Assembly (NCBI GenBank): GCA_963696025.1
Contig: CAVOII010000006.1
Coordinates: 62,001-126,000, forward strand
Reading direction: 5' to 3'
Length of the DNA: 64,000 nt
Source: JABCYV01 sp963696025
GTDB lineage: Bacteria > Acidobacteriota > Terriglobia > Terriglobales > Acidobacteriaceae
In this document: in pieces, positions 28,453 to 36,713 of the stretch
Numbering within the stretch: position 1 is the stretch's first letter
Layout of the letters: every line of letters starts with the position of its first letter
The notes under the pieces: generated by a model
Databases searched by the model: none
The model's input: the letters and a program-made list of their open reading frames with translations, nothing else
What the model was told of the DNA's origin: nothing
Program-made: the position numbers and the translations under genes

Positions 28453-29622
28453 ATGGGCAGACTCAGCAATTTTCTTTCGACGCTTGCGGCCGCTTGGCTG
28501 GCTATCTTTCTTTGCGCTCCCTCGGCGAATACGGCCGGCGTCCAAAGCGTTCAAATGGCCACGGAAGACCGTTTACAGCTTCCGGGTTGGTGGCCAACGA
28601 AGGGCACTGCGTCTCGCGATCAGTTCGTCGGCCCGGACGCCTGTGCGCCATGTCATGCTTCCAAGGTCCAAACCCAGAAGGAGACGCCGATGGCCAATGC
28701 TTCCACGCATGCGGCCGACTCTCAGTCGCTGCGCTCCCACGATCAGCTAACTTTTCACCTTCCCCCCTACACTTACCAAATCACCCGCGCCCAGAATGGC
28801 AGCGTCTACTCGGTCACTGATGGCGTGCGTACTATTTCAGCGCCTTTGAGTTGGGCGTTTGGTTTGGGAGAATCGGGACAGACTTACATCTTCGAACGGA
28901 ACGGCACATTTTATGAAAGTCGCTTGAGTTACTACCATGCGATCGACGGGCTTGACTTCACTCCAGGCGCGCCTCGTATCGCGTCCCACACTCTCGAGGA
29001 TGCTCTCGGGCGACGCATGCTATACGCCCCTGAGACCCATCGTTGCTTCGGTTGTCATACGACTGCTGCGACCACTAACAACCGATTTGATCCCAACCAC
29101 CTTATTCCTGGAGTGACCTGCGAAGCCTGTCATGGGCCCGGCGCGACCCACGCCGCCATGATGAAAGCGGGTCAAAAAGAAGAAGGAATCGCGTCGATTA
29201 TGAATCCGGGTCGGCTCAATCCGGTTGACTTGGTGGATTTCTGCGGCACATGCCACCGCGCGTTCATGGATGTTGAGTTAAGCCATACATCCGGGCTGGC
29301 CAATCTGCGGTTCCAGCCTTATCGGCTGGAGAGAAGCCAGTGCTGGGGAAAAAGCGATGCTCGCATTACTTGTCTGACCTGTCACGATCCGCACCAGCCG
29401 CGGGTGCGTGACCTCGCCGCCTACGACGATAAATGTCTCCGTTGTCACCGTTCGGGCGCTGGCCCGGCGTCGGGCCCCGATCGGCCCGGCAAGGCCTGCA
29501 CCATGGGCACTAACAATTGTGCTTCCTGCCACATGCCTAAGTACGAAATGCCCGGCATGCACTTCAAATTTACAGATCATTTTATCCGGGTGGTCCACAA
29601 GGACGAACCGTATCCTGATTGA
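28453..29622 (+). CDS. Exported seven-haem cytochrome c family protein
   Basis: Periplasmic multihaem cytochrome of 389 residues with a signal peptide (residues 1-28). Seven CxxCH haem-attachment sites are visible: CAPCH, CFGCH, CEACH, CGTCH, CLTCH, CLRCH and CASCH. The first is near residue 60, then there is a long haem-free beta region before the remaining six. The spacing resembles the cytochrome c-554/octahaem family, but no catalytic motif stands out. It needs the Ccm system, whose genes lie 20 kb away in this window. The C-terminus MHFKFTDHFIRVV looks native, so the IS110 element next door probably inserted after the stop. Confidence 0.85.
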   Translation: MGRLSNFLSTLAAAWLAIFLCAPSANTAGVQSVQMATEDRLQLPGWWPTKGTASRDQFVGPDACAPCHASKVQTQKETPMANASTHAADSQSLRSHDQLTFHLPPYTYQITRAQNGSVYSVTDGVRTISAPLSWAFGLGESGQTYIFERNGTFYESRLSYYHAIDGLDFTPGAPRIASHTLEDALGRRMLYAPETHRCFGCHTTAATTNNRFDPNHLIPGVTCEACHGPGATHAAMMKAGQKEEGIASIMNPGRLNPVDLVDFCGTCHRAFMDVELSHTSGLANLRFQPYRLERSQCWGKSDARITCLTCHDPHQPRVRDLAAYDDKCLRCHRSGAGPASGPDRPGKACTMGTNNCASCHMPKYEMPGMHFKFTDHFIRVVHKDEPYPD

Positions 29623-29666
29623 TCAAGAGAGACACTCCCTCGAAAACCGTTGGTGGAGGTGGTGGG

Positions 29667-30908
29667 TTAAGCAGCTTCAATCGGCTCTAGAGTTACCTTG
29701 TGCCCGAGTTGTTCGAGGCGCTTCACCAAGTACCGCTTTAGACCGTCGGAGTGAATGCGATCAAAGTAGTTTCCGCCAAGATCTTCATAGTTGCTCTGGT
29801 TTTTGTGCAAGTGATAGCCAATGACGATGAGGGTATGTGCCACCGCGATGATGGCTCTTTTCTTGCCGCGCCTCGCTGCTAAGCGTCTGAACTGCGAGGA
29901 CAAGTAAGTGTTCTTGGTTCGCGCGGCAGCCCAGGCGCATTGACCAGCCATGCGGCACAACCATGGGCTCCCTTGACGAGTTGCACCGCGCAAACGCTTG
30001 CCGGCACTTTCGTGATTGCCCGGGCATAGCGCGGCCCAACTGGCCAGATGCTCAGCTGTTGGAAACTGCGCCATGGTGTCACCTATTTCGGCTAGAAGGG
30101 CCCACGCTGCCACTCGATCGACCCCCGGTATCGTGTCCCAGCGAGCAACCGCTTGCGCCAGGTCCGGTCTTTGTCGGCCGATGTCCTCCAGGCGTTCGTC
30201 GAGCAATGCAATTTCCTGTTCCACAAACTGTATTTGATCCAGTAAACGCCGAAGCAGAAAGCGATGATGGGAACGGATCTTTCCTTCTAGAGCAAGTCGT
30301 AATTGGGGAATCTTCACGCCCAGATGACCCAGGGCGAGGGAGGCGAGGTGCTCGGGATTATCTTCACCGGTGATGATGTCCTCCAGCATTGCCCGTCCAC
30401 TCTTGCCCAGAACGTTGGTCGCCACGCTCGCCAGTTTTAGGTTTGCGTCTTCCAGCACCTTCTGAATTCGACTACTAATGCGCGAAGCTTCCTGGGACAG
30501 ACTGGCCCGCATTCGGGTCAGGTCGCGTAGATCGCGAATGATTTCGCAGGGTATATAGCTGGCCCGCAGAAGACCATACTGCAGCAACTGCGCAATCCAT
30601 TCCGCATCCTTCTGGTCGGTCTTGCGACCCGGCACATTCTTGATGTGCTGTGCATTTGCCAAAACTACCGTGAACTGTCCCTCCAGAATGTTCCAAACTG
30701 GTTTCCAGTAAACGCCGCTGGATTCCATCGCTACCTGAGTCACACCGAACTGCCGTAGCCATTCGGCAAGCTCCTGCAGTTCTTGGGTCATCGCGCCAAA
30801 GCGACGCTGGTGTTTCTGCACACGTCCCGCTTCACGCAGCAAAATGCAAGCAGAAATCGAGCTCTTATGTACATCCAAACCGCAACATCTCGGATGCAGC
30901 ACGTCCAT
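29667..30908 (-). CDS. IS110 family transposase (DEDD recombinase)
   Basis: 413-residue transposase. The N-terminal RuvC-like domain shows the DEDD tetrad: Asp12 in GLDVHK, Glu62 in AMESSGVYW, and Asp98 and Asp101 in KTDQKDAEW. A coiled-coil middle follows, then a C-terminal Tnp20-type domain with IPGVDRVAAWALLAEIGD and the candidate nucleophile Ser301 in GNHESAGKR. All catalytic residues are present and no frameshift is seen, so the enzyme should be active. GGAGG lies a few bases upstream of ATG 30908. Related proteins (IS621) are guided to donor and target DNA by a bridge RNA. Confidence 0.95.
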   Translation of the reverse strand: MDVLHPRCCGLDVHKSSISACILLREAGRVQKHQRRFGAMTQELQELAEWLRQFGVTQVAMESSGVYWKPVWNILEGQFTVVLANAQHIKNVPGRKTDQKDAEWIAQLLQYGLLRASYIPCEIIRDLRDLTRMRASLSQEASRISSRIQKVLEDANLKLASVATNVLGKSGRAMLEDIITGEDNPEHLASLALGHLGVKIPQLRLALEGKIRSHHRFLLRRLLDQIQFVEQEIALLDERLEDIGRQRPDLAQAVARWDTIPGVDRVAAWALLAEIGDTMAQFPTAEHLASWAALCPGNHESAGKRLRGATRQGSPWLCRMAGQCAWAAARTKNTYLSSQFRRLAARRGKKRAIIAVAHTLIVIGYHLHKNQSNYEDLGGNYFDRIHSDGLKRYLVKRLEQLGHKVTLEPIEAA

Positions 30909-31148
30909 GACTACACCTCCATTGACGTGTGATCCAGGACGCGCCGATAGGGTGAATCTCCCTCGCGTGCTCTCCCCTCACGAGGAGGCGACAGTCCGTT
31001 GTGCCAAAGCGCGTCCCCGGTCAAACTCATCCACGGGCTCTCAAGCGCCAGTAAGGTCGAAGACCTCTGGACCACACGCCTCGCCACAGCATACTGCCAA
31101 CAGATCCCGTTTTCATTGATCGTTGTGGCGTTGTGCGCCATGCAGAAC
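30909..31148 (-). ncRNA. Putative bridge-RNA region of the IS110 element
   Basis: The 240 bases upstream of the transposase hold no reading frame of note and are long enough for a bridge RNA of roughly 180 bases. Hairpins are visible on the minus strand: AGGTC-TTC-GACCT near 31059-31072, and CCTC/GAGG pairings around 30974-30988. Established knowledge: IS110-group elements transcribe a guide RNA from this side. The guide loops and core dinucleotide are not identified here. Confidence 0.45.
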
Positions 31149-32351
31149 TCATCCCATCTGGGCATGTTGCACAGTTGGACTCACCACTGCGAGTGCCTGT
31201 TGCAGGTCGGCGATCAGATCGTCGGCGCTTTCAATTCCCACTGAAAGCCGGATCATTTGATCGGTCACGCCCATAGTTTTGCGGTGTTCGGCCGAGACCA
31301 TGGCATGTGAAGTGAGAACAGGGACGCAAACGAGGGAATCAACTCCGCCAAGGCTTGGCGCCAGCGTAAAAAGGTGCAGCGCTTCGGTCAGACGGCGAGC
31401 GTCTTCGCCGGTCCCATCGACCTCGAAGCTCAGAACGCCGCCGCCACCGCGCATTTGCTCCATAGCGAGAGCACGCTGCGGATGACCCTCGAGAAAAGGA
31501 TAGTGCGCGCTCCGCACCTTGGGGTGTTGCGCCAGGAACTGAGCAACGCGCAGGGCATTGTCGTTGTGCCGTTGCACTCGCACGGCCAGTGTCTTCATAC
31601 CGCGGAGCAATAGCCAGGCAGCGTGTGGATCCATGACGCCGCCCAACGTGGTGCGGGTTTCGTGGATTTTCTGGATCAGGTCGCGCCGGCCGGCAACGAT
31701 GCCGCAAATCACGTCGGCGTGACCGCTGTAATACTTAGTGCCGGAGTGCATGATGAGATCCATGCCGAAGTCCGCTGGACGCTGATTGACGGGAGTGGCG
31801 AAGGTGCTGTCGATGAAACTGATCAGATTGTGTTCCTTGGCGAGGGCTGCCACCTGGCGCAGGTCGACTACCCGAAGCGTTGGATTGGTTGGTGACTCCA
31901 GATAAAGCAACTTTGTGTTGGGGCGAATGGCGCGCGCGTGCTGGGCATATTCGGTGGTATCGACGAAGGTGGTTTCGATGCCGAGTTTCGGCAGCCACTG
32001 ACTGAAAAATTTAACGCTACCGCCATAGATGTCGCGCTGGGCGACGATGTGGTCGCCACTCTTCATAAGAGCGAGAATGGAGGTCGTGATGGCACTCATC
32101 CCGGAAGCAAAGAGGCGCGCGTCTTCCGTCCCCTCCAGTTCTGCGATGGCGGATTCGACCACGGTGTGCGTGGGGTTCCCGTAGCGGGTGTAGAACATGT
32201 CGGTGCTGGTGGCGCGAAGTTGCTGGTCGTTATCCGTGACTTCGAAGGTGGCAGTCTGATAAATCGGGGTGGAGAGCGGACCGTTCTTTTTGCTCAAGTC
32301 TGCGGCTCCGCGGACGGCTTCGGTTTCCTGGCGATGCTGATGCCGTTTCAT
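31149..32351 (-). CDS. Cystathionine gamma-synthase / gamma-lyase family PLP enzyme
   Basis: PLP-dependent trans-sulfuration enzyme of 400 residues. The cofactor-lysine motif is DLIMHSGTKYYSGHAD, preceded by LYLESPTNPTLRVVDL and ASGMSAITTSILALMKSGDH. The sequence does not separate synthase (MetB) from lyase (MccB/MetC) activity. Threonine and homoserine-kinase genes lie 2-5 kb away on the other strand, so a role in the methionine branch of homoserine metabolism is plausible. Start ATG 32351; the N-terminus MKRHQHRQETEAVRG is the usual family start. Confidence 0.87.
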   Translation of the reverse strand: MKRHQHRQETEAVRGAADLSKKNGPLSTPIYQTATFEVTDNDQQLRATSTDMFYTRYGNPTHTVVESAIAELEGTEDARLFASGMSAITTSILALMKSGDHIVAQRDIYGGSVKFFSQWLPKLGIETTFVDTTEYAQHARAIRPNTKLLYLESPTNPTLRVVDLRQVAALAKEHNLISFIDSTFATPVNQRPADFGMDLIMHSGTKYYSGHADVICGIVAGRRDLIQKIHETRTTLGGVMDPHAAWLLLRGMKTLAVRVQRHNDNALRVAQFLAQHPKVRSAHYPFLEGHPQRALAMEQMRGGGGVLSFEVDGTGEDARRLTEALHLFTLAPSLGGVDSLVCVPVLTSHAMVSAEHRKTMGVTDQMIRLSVGIESADDLIADLQQALAVVSPTVQHAQMG

Positions 32352-32452
32352 GGATACTCCTCGGGTTTGCTTTAAGGGTAGCGTTCAGCCGCGAACTGAG
32401 CAAGAGGCCGGACGCACTATTCGCGTGTTCGTGACCTTTATAATGCGAACTT

Positions 32453-33241
32453 ATGGAAACGGGCCTCAAAAACCGAGTAGCAATCGTGGCTGCGTCGAGC
32501 CAGGGCATCGGGCGGGCTACGGCGGAGGCCTTCGCGGCTGAGGGATGTCGGTTAGCGATGTGCGCACGCAACGCAACGGCGTTGCAAGCCGCGGCGGTTA
32601 AGATACGAAGACAATTCGGCGCGCAAGTGTTAGACCAAGCCCTCGATGTGACCGATGCTGACGCGATCCATCGCTTTGTGGACGCGGTGGTCGCGAAGTT
32701 CGGAAACGTGGACATTTGCATCACTAATGCGGGTGGGCCTCCGGCGAAGGGATTCTTGGCGGCTACTCTCGAGGACTGGCGAAAGGCTGTGGATACGAAC
32801 CTCCTGAGCGCGGTTTATTTCGCCCGCGAAGTCATTCCCCACATGCAGCGCCAGAGCTGGGGCCGGATCATGACCATCACATCAATTACGACAAAACAGC
32901 CAGTGGCCGACCTGGTGCTTTCCAATGCGGTTCGGGCTGCGGTGGTGGGGCTCGTCAAGAGCTTGGCCAATGAGTTTGGCAAAGACGGAATTCTGGTGAA
33001 CAATGTAGCTCCGGGGTATACGGCGACGGATCGGCTCAAGGACTTGGCAAGAAGCCGAGCGTCTGCGCTGGGGAAAAGCGAAAAGGAAATCTTTGACGGA
33101 TGGGCCGCAGAGGCTCCTCTCAAACGGTTAGGCGAGCCGCGAGAAGTTGCTGACGCTGTCGTGTGGCTGGCGTCGGAACGGGCGTCTTACATCACGGGAC
33201 AGACCGTCCTGGTGGATGGCGGGCTCTACAAAGGCCTGTAG
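32453..33241 (+). CDS. SDR family oxidoreductase-like protein lacking canonical YxxxK
   Basis: 262-residue Rossmann-fold protein. The nucleotide-binding motif is AASSQGIG instead of TGxxxGIG, and NAGG follows strand 4. The usual catalytic tyrosine-lysine pair is replaced: after SITTKQPVADLVL comes S-N-A-V-R where Y-x-x-x-K is expected. A recognised subgroup of beta-ketoacyl-reductase-like SDRs shares this departure. The C-terminus YITGQTVLVDGGLYKGL is typical. Divergent from the PLP enzyme gene, 101 bases apart. The reaction is unknown; it may be a binding protein or use altered chemistry. Confidence 0.85.
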   Translation: METGLKNRVAIVAASSQGIGRATAEAFAAEGCRLAMCARNATALQAAAVKIRRQFGAQVLDQALDVTDADAIHRFVDAVVAKFGNVDICITNAGGPPAKGFLAATLEDWRKAVDTNLLSAVYFAREVIPHMQRQSWGRIMTITSITTKQPVADLVLSNAVRAAVVGLVKSLANEFGKDGILVNNVAPGYTATDRLKDLARSRASALGKSEKEIFDGWAAEAPLKRLGEPREVADAVVWLASERASYITGQTVLVDGGLYKGL

Positions 33242-33347
33242 AATCTCTTGGTTCAGGTTTTCTTCGCGAACCTTTGACTTTTCTTATCGGCCTTTGCGGT
33301 TAAAGGCTTTTAGAAGGAAAAGAATGCGAAGCATGTAAAGGACCAAA

Positions 33348-33824
33348 ATGAAAAAGGCAAAGCGCGCCGGTAAGACGGCGAGGAAAAAGAGAAGAGTCAC
33401 TCGCCCTGCGAAGAAGGCCGGCACCGACAAGCCGGGGCTCAAGTACCTGGCATGGAATGCAGTCGAGTTAGAGGATCTAAACCCGTTACTACAGCGGCAG
33501 TTCGTGGTGGGCCAGGAGATCATGCTGGCGCGCGTCTTGCTGAAGAAAGGATGCATCGTTCCCGAGCACAGCCATCACAACGAGCAGCTCACTTACATCT
33601 TGGAAGGTGCGCTGAAGTTTTGGATCGATGGCAAAGAGATCGTGGTGAACGCCGGAGAGGTGCTGACCATCCCCCCGCACATGCCGCACAAAGCGGAAGC
33701 TCTGATGGACACGGTCGACTTGGACGTATTCAATCCGCCGCGTGCTGACTGGATCGACAAGACCGACCAATATCTGCGTGATGCCAAGCCCAAACCGCCA
33801 AAGTCCCCGCACATTGTTGGCTAG
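33348..33824 (+). CDS. Cupin domain protein with basic N-terminal tail
   Basis: 158 residues. The cupin core shows PEHSHHNEQLTYILEG, which contributes two metal histidines and the glutamate, and PPHMPHKAEA with the third histidine. Strands are regular, so a small metal-binding beta-barrel is expected. The first 30 residues (MKKAKRAGKTARKKRRVTRP...) are half Lys/Arg, like a histone H1-type tail, which is unusual for a cupin. Substrate unknown. Between the SDR and threonine synthase genes on the same strand, but not overlapping either. Confidence 0.8.
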   Translation: MKKAKRAGKTARKKRRVTRPAKKAGTDKPGLKYLAWNAVELEDLNPLLQRQFVVGQEIMLARVLLKKGCIVPEHSHHNEQLTYILEGALKFWIDGKEIVVNAGEVLTIPPHMPHKAEALMDTVDLDVFNPPRADWIDKTDQYLRDAKPKPPKSPHIVG

Positions 33825-33917
33825 CGCAGATCATCATCTGAAACCGCGGGTGAGGCTGATTTCGTCTCGTCTGCTATCCTGAGCGAGTTTTTCAGCCATA
33901 GCTAAAGATAGAAACCA

Positions 33918-35318
33918 ATGGGCCCCCAGTCCAAAGTCGATGAAATTTTGCTTCGTTGTATCGGCTGCGGCGCGGTGACCGCCGTGTCTGAATCCGGTCT
34001 GGCTTGCGCCCTATGCGGCGATTTGCTGGAGGTGGTCTTTCCGCAGTCGACTGATTTCGGACAGAAGGCGCATTTCGATTTTGACCCTGCCGCACTCAAG
34101 GCATTGTGGCTACATCGCCGCACTTCGCAGCTTTCTGTGGATGAGAGTGGAGTGTGGCGTTTTCGTGAAGTTCTTCCCTCGCTTAGAGAAGGACATTTGC
34201 CTATCACTTTGCGCGAAGGCAACACTCCGCTTTACGAACTTTCACGATGCGCTCGCTCTGCTGGAGTTCGACAGTTATTCGCCAAACACCTGGGCATGAA
34301 CCCCACCGGATCCTTCAAGGACACTGGCATGACTGTGGCCGCGTCCTTTGCTCGCCAGGACGGATTTCGCTGGGTGGCTTGCGCGTCCACCGGCAACACC
34401 TCTGCTTCCATGGCGGCCTACGCGGCGCGGGGAGGCATGCGCAGCCTGGTGCTGATTCCCGACGGGAAAATCTCTTGGAGCAAACTTTCTCAAGCCCTAG
34501 ATTACGGCGCTATCACCTGCCAACTGAAAACCGACTTTGATGGCTGCATGCGACTGCTGAACGAAATCGTCCGCCGGATGCCTATATATTTACTGAACTC
34601 AATCAATCCTTTCCGGCTGGAAGGACAGAAAACCGTAGCTTACGAATTAATGGAACAGTGCAACTGGCGAGTGCCGGACCACGTAATTGTTCCTGGCGGC
34701 AACCTGGGGAACTCCTCTGCTCTGGGAAAAGCTATGGTAGAGATGAAGGAACTGGGCTTGGTCTCGACTCTGCCGAAGCTTTCCGTGATCCAAGCGGAAG
34801 GCGCGAATGCTTTGGTCCGCACCGTCCGTGAAACTGATGGCAAGAAACTGATTCCCGTCGAAGCTGACACCATGGCGACCGCGATTCGTATCGGCAATCC
34901 GGGGTCGTGGAAAAAGGCAGTGCGGGTACTAGAGGCGACCGGTGGAACCGTAGAGCAAGTCAGCGAACTGGAGATTGCGCTAGGCAAAGCAGAGATCGGA
35001 GCAGATGGCATTGGGTGCGAGCCAGCTTCGGCGGTAACGCTCGCTGGGCTGAAAAAGCTGGTAAGACAGGGCTTCGTCGAGTCGAATGAAACCGTTGTGT
35101 TGATCCTGACTGGACACTTGCTCAAGGATCCGGACTTCACGCTGAAGTTTCATCGCGGAGACCTGTTCGCAGGGACGGCGCATGAGAAGGAATCGAGCAT
35201 GCTGAGCCCGCAACAGCGCGCGCCCATGCTGCTGGATGCTAGTGTGGATGCGGTCTTGAAGGTGCTAGAGAAGGCGGAGAAAACCACCGAAGGTAGTGCT
35301 GAGCGCTCCATCGTATGA
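33918..35318 (+). CDS. thrC: Threonine synthase
   Basis: PLP-dependent enzyme converting O-phosphohomoserine to threonine. Residues 13-35 form a zinc-ribbon-like CxxC...CxxC (CIGCG, CALCG) seen in one threonine synthase class. The PLP lysine is in NPTGSFKDTGM (about Lys134), and the phosphate-binding loop is in the PGGNLGNSSALGKA region. 466 residues, slightly long, with a C-terminal tail not needed for the fold. The stop overlaps the thrB start by four bases, so the two are coupled. Homoserine dehydrogenase is not in this window. Confidence 0.92.
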   Translation: MGPQSKVDEILLRCIGCGAVTAVSESGLACALCGDLLEVVFPQSTDFGQKAHFDFDPAALKALWLHRRTSQLSVDESGVWRFREVLPSLREGHLPITLREGNTPLYELSRCARSAGVRQLFAKHLGMNPTGSFKDTGMTVAASFARQDGFRWVACASTGNTSASMAAYAARGGMRSLVLIPDGKISWSKLSQALDYGAITCQLKTDFDGCMRLLNEIVRRMPIYLLNSINPFRLEGQKTVAYELMEQCNWRVPDHVIVPGGNLGNSSALGKAMVEMKELGLVSTLPKLSVIQAEGANALVRTVRETDGKKLIPVEADTMATAIRIGNPGSWKKAVRVLEATGGTVEQVSELEIALGKAEIGADGIGCEPASAVTLAGLKKLVRQGFVESNETVVLILTGHLLKDPDFTLKFHRGDLFAGTAHEKESSMLSPQQRAPMLLDASVDAVLKVLEKAEKTTEGSAERSIV

Positions 35319-36286
35319 AGAAGAAGATAAGTCGACGGAGCCCAATTTCGTCGCTGGAATTGGTTTTGCCCGCAACCTCCGCTAATCTGGGGCCAGCCTT
35401 TGATGCGGCCGCTCTGGCTTTCGACTTGTTCCTTGAAGTGCAGGCGCGGTCAGCACAGGAATTCTCCATAAACGCCCGCGGACGAGACGCCGAAATCTGC
35501 CGCCAGATCGACCAGCATCTGATCCTGACAACTTACCGCGAGGTGTTGCAGGCGGAAGGTAAAACCGTACACCCGCTCGCTCTAAACATTGAGAACCAGA
35601 TTCCAATCGGCAAGGGCTGCGGGTCATCGGCAGCCGCGCGGTTGGCTGCGATCGCTTTAGCGGTGCATTTTGGCGGCTTAAGTTGGAGCGATGCGCGCAT
35701 TGTTGGCGAGGCCTCCCTGCGTGAGCATCATCCCGACAATGCCGCGGCTTGCTGGATGGGGGGATTGGCCGTAGCGCGGATGTCGGCTGAAGGCGAAGCC
35801 CAGATCGCGTGCATCGTGCCGAAAGGGAAATGGCCTTTATTGTTGGTGGTTCCTAAGGAGAGCCTTTCGACGGAACAGGCTCGCCGGGTTTTACCCGCCC
35901 AATATTCCCGAGCCGACGCTGTCACTAATATTCAGAACTCCATGCTTTTACTCGCGGCTTTTGTCCAGGGCCGTCCTGATTTGTTGTCCACAGCGCTCGA
36001 AGATCGTCTCCACCAGCCTTATCGATCTGCTTTGTGCCCGTTGTTGCCGGCATTGCAGGAACTCGCCAAAACTTCCGACATCCTGGGCTTAGCGCTAAGC
36101 GGCGCGGGCCCGTCGGTCTTGATCTTTCTGGATGCGAGGGCCAATGTGAAGCGCGTCAAGGGACGAGTGGAAGCACAACTTCGTCAGCATGGGTTCTCAG
36201 CCGAACTTATTTCCACAACAATTTCGGCACATGGAGCCGGCGAAAGCAATGGTCTTCTGAGGCGCGGCAAACCGCGTCCTTCATAA
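35315..36286 (+). CDS. thrB: Homoserine kinase
   Basis: GHMP-family kinase making O-phosphohomoserine, the substrate of the adjacent threonine synthase. The N-terminal ATSANLGPAFDAAALAF and the ATP loop PIGKGCGSSAAA mark the family; LALSGAGPSVLIF near the C-terminus is GHMP motif 3. 323 residues, full length. ATG 35315 overlaps the thrC stop (ATGA). Cytoplasmic. Confidence 0.92.
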   Translation: MKKKISRRSPISSLELVLPATSANLGPAFDAAALAFDLFLEVQARSAQEFSINARGRDAEICRQIDQHLILTTYREVLQAEGKTVHPLALNIENQIPIGKGCGSSAAARLAAIALAVHFGGLSWSDARIVGEASLREHHPDNAAACWMGGLAVARMSAEGEAQIACIVPKGKWPLLLVVPKESLSTEQARRVLPAQYSRADAVTNIQNSMLLLAAFVQGRPDLLSTALEDRLHQPYRSALCPLLPALQELAKTSDILGLALSGAGPSVLIFLDARANVKRVKGRVEAQLRQHGFSAELISTTISAHGAGESNGLLRRGKPRPS

Positions 36287-36334
36287 TTCTAGCGTTGAAG
36301 GTCGCCATCTATCAGATTTGGCGAATCTCCGTCT

Positions 36335-36523
36335 CTAGCGGGCGTCCGGAGAGCCAGATAGGTTGCAAAGGTACTGCTGGAAACTCAGGCTAGGGTTCGT
36401 CTCGAAGTGATCGGGATAGGAAGCCATTGCCTGCAGAAAATTCTCGATTTCCCGGTGCACTTCTTCCTCAGGAGCAGAACCCGCGATGCCCGAAACGATT
36501 AGGCTACACTTGCTGGATCTCAT
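36335..36523 (-). CDS. Small hypothetical protein with strong ribosome binding site
   Basis: A 62-residue frame beginning MRSSKCSLIVSG. The sequence GGGAGG lies just upstream of ATG 36523, one of the best ribosome sites in the window. The frame continues upstream to 36709 but that part reads as non-coding and crosses a terminator. The acidic amphipathic middle (APEEEVHREIENFLQAMASY) suggests a helical protein. I do not recognise the family. Confidence 0.5.
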   Translation of the reverse strand: MRSSKCSLIVSGIAGSAPEEEVHREIENFLQAMASYPDHFETNPSLSFQQYLCNLSGSPDAR

Positions 36524-36659
36524 TTTCCCTCCCTCTTCCCGGCGTGGAAGTATCGATAGGGTGTCCCGGTCGGCTTCTCGACAGAATTGGAAGGTTGAGG
36601 GTACTTTCCATGCGCGTAAGTGTAAATGGCACCGGCGTGCCATCTGTGCCTTCGCGAAA

Positions 36660-36693
36660 GTAAAAATGAGGACGGGCGCGAGAGCCCGTCCTC
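36660..36693 (-). terminator. Rho-independent terminator after DinB gene
   Basis: GAGGACGGGC (36668-36677) and GCCCGTCCTC (36684-36693) form a perfect ten-base-pair hairpin with a six-base loop. On the minus strand it is followed by ATTTTTAC. It lies just after the DinB-like gene and separates it from the small downstream frame. Confidence 0.85.
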
Positions 36694-36713
36694 CATCACT
36701 CGTGATCATCGGA

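Larger units (their letters stand above)
29623..31148 (-). mobile_element. IS110-family insertion sequence (boundaries approximate)
   Basis: One transposase gene (29667-30908) with about 44 bases downstream and 240 bases upstream before the next host genes. Both flanking host genes appear complete, so the element lies between them. No terminal inverted repeats are seen, as expected for IS110. Exact ends cannot be set without a second copy or an empty site. The long non-coding side precedes the transposase start, the arrangement of the IS110 group that encodes a bridge RNA. Confidence 0.75.

Noticed and set aside
29623..31148. Terminal inverted repeats for the IS element
   Set aside because: None seen by eye at either side, and IS110 elements normally lack them.
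36524..36709. Upstream extension of the small frame at 36335-36523
   Set aside because: It crosses a strong terminator hairpin and its translation looks non-coding; the GGGAGG ribosome site marks the later ATG.
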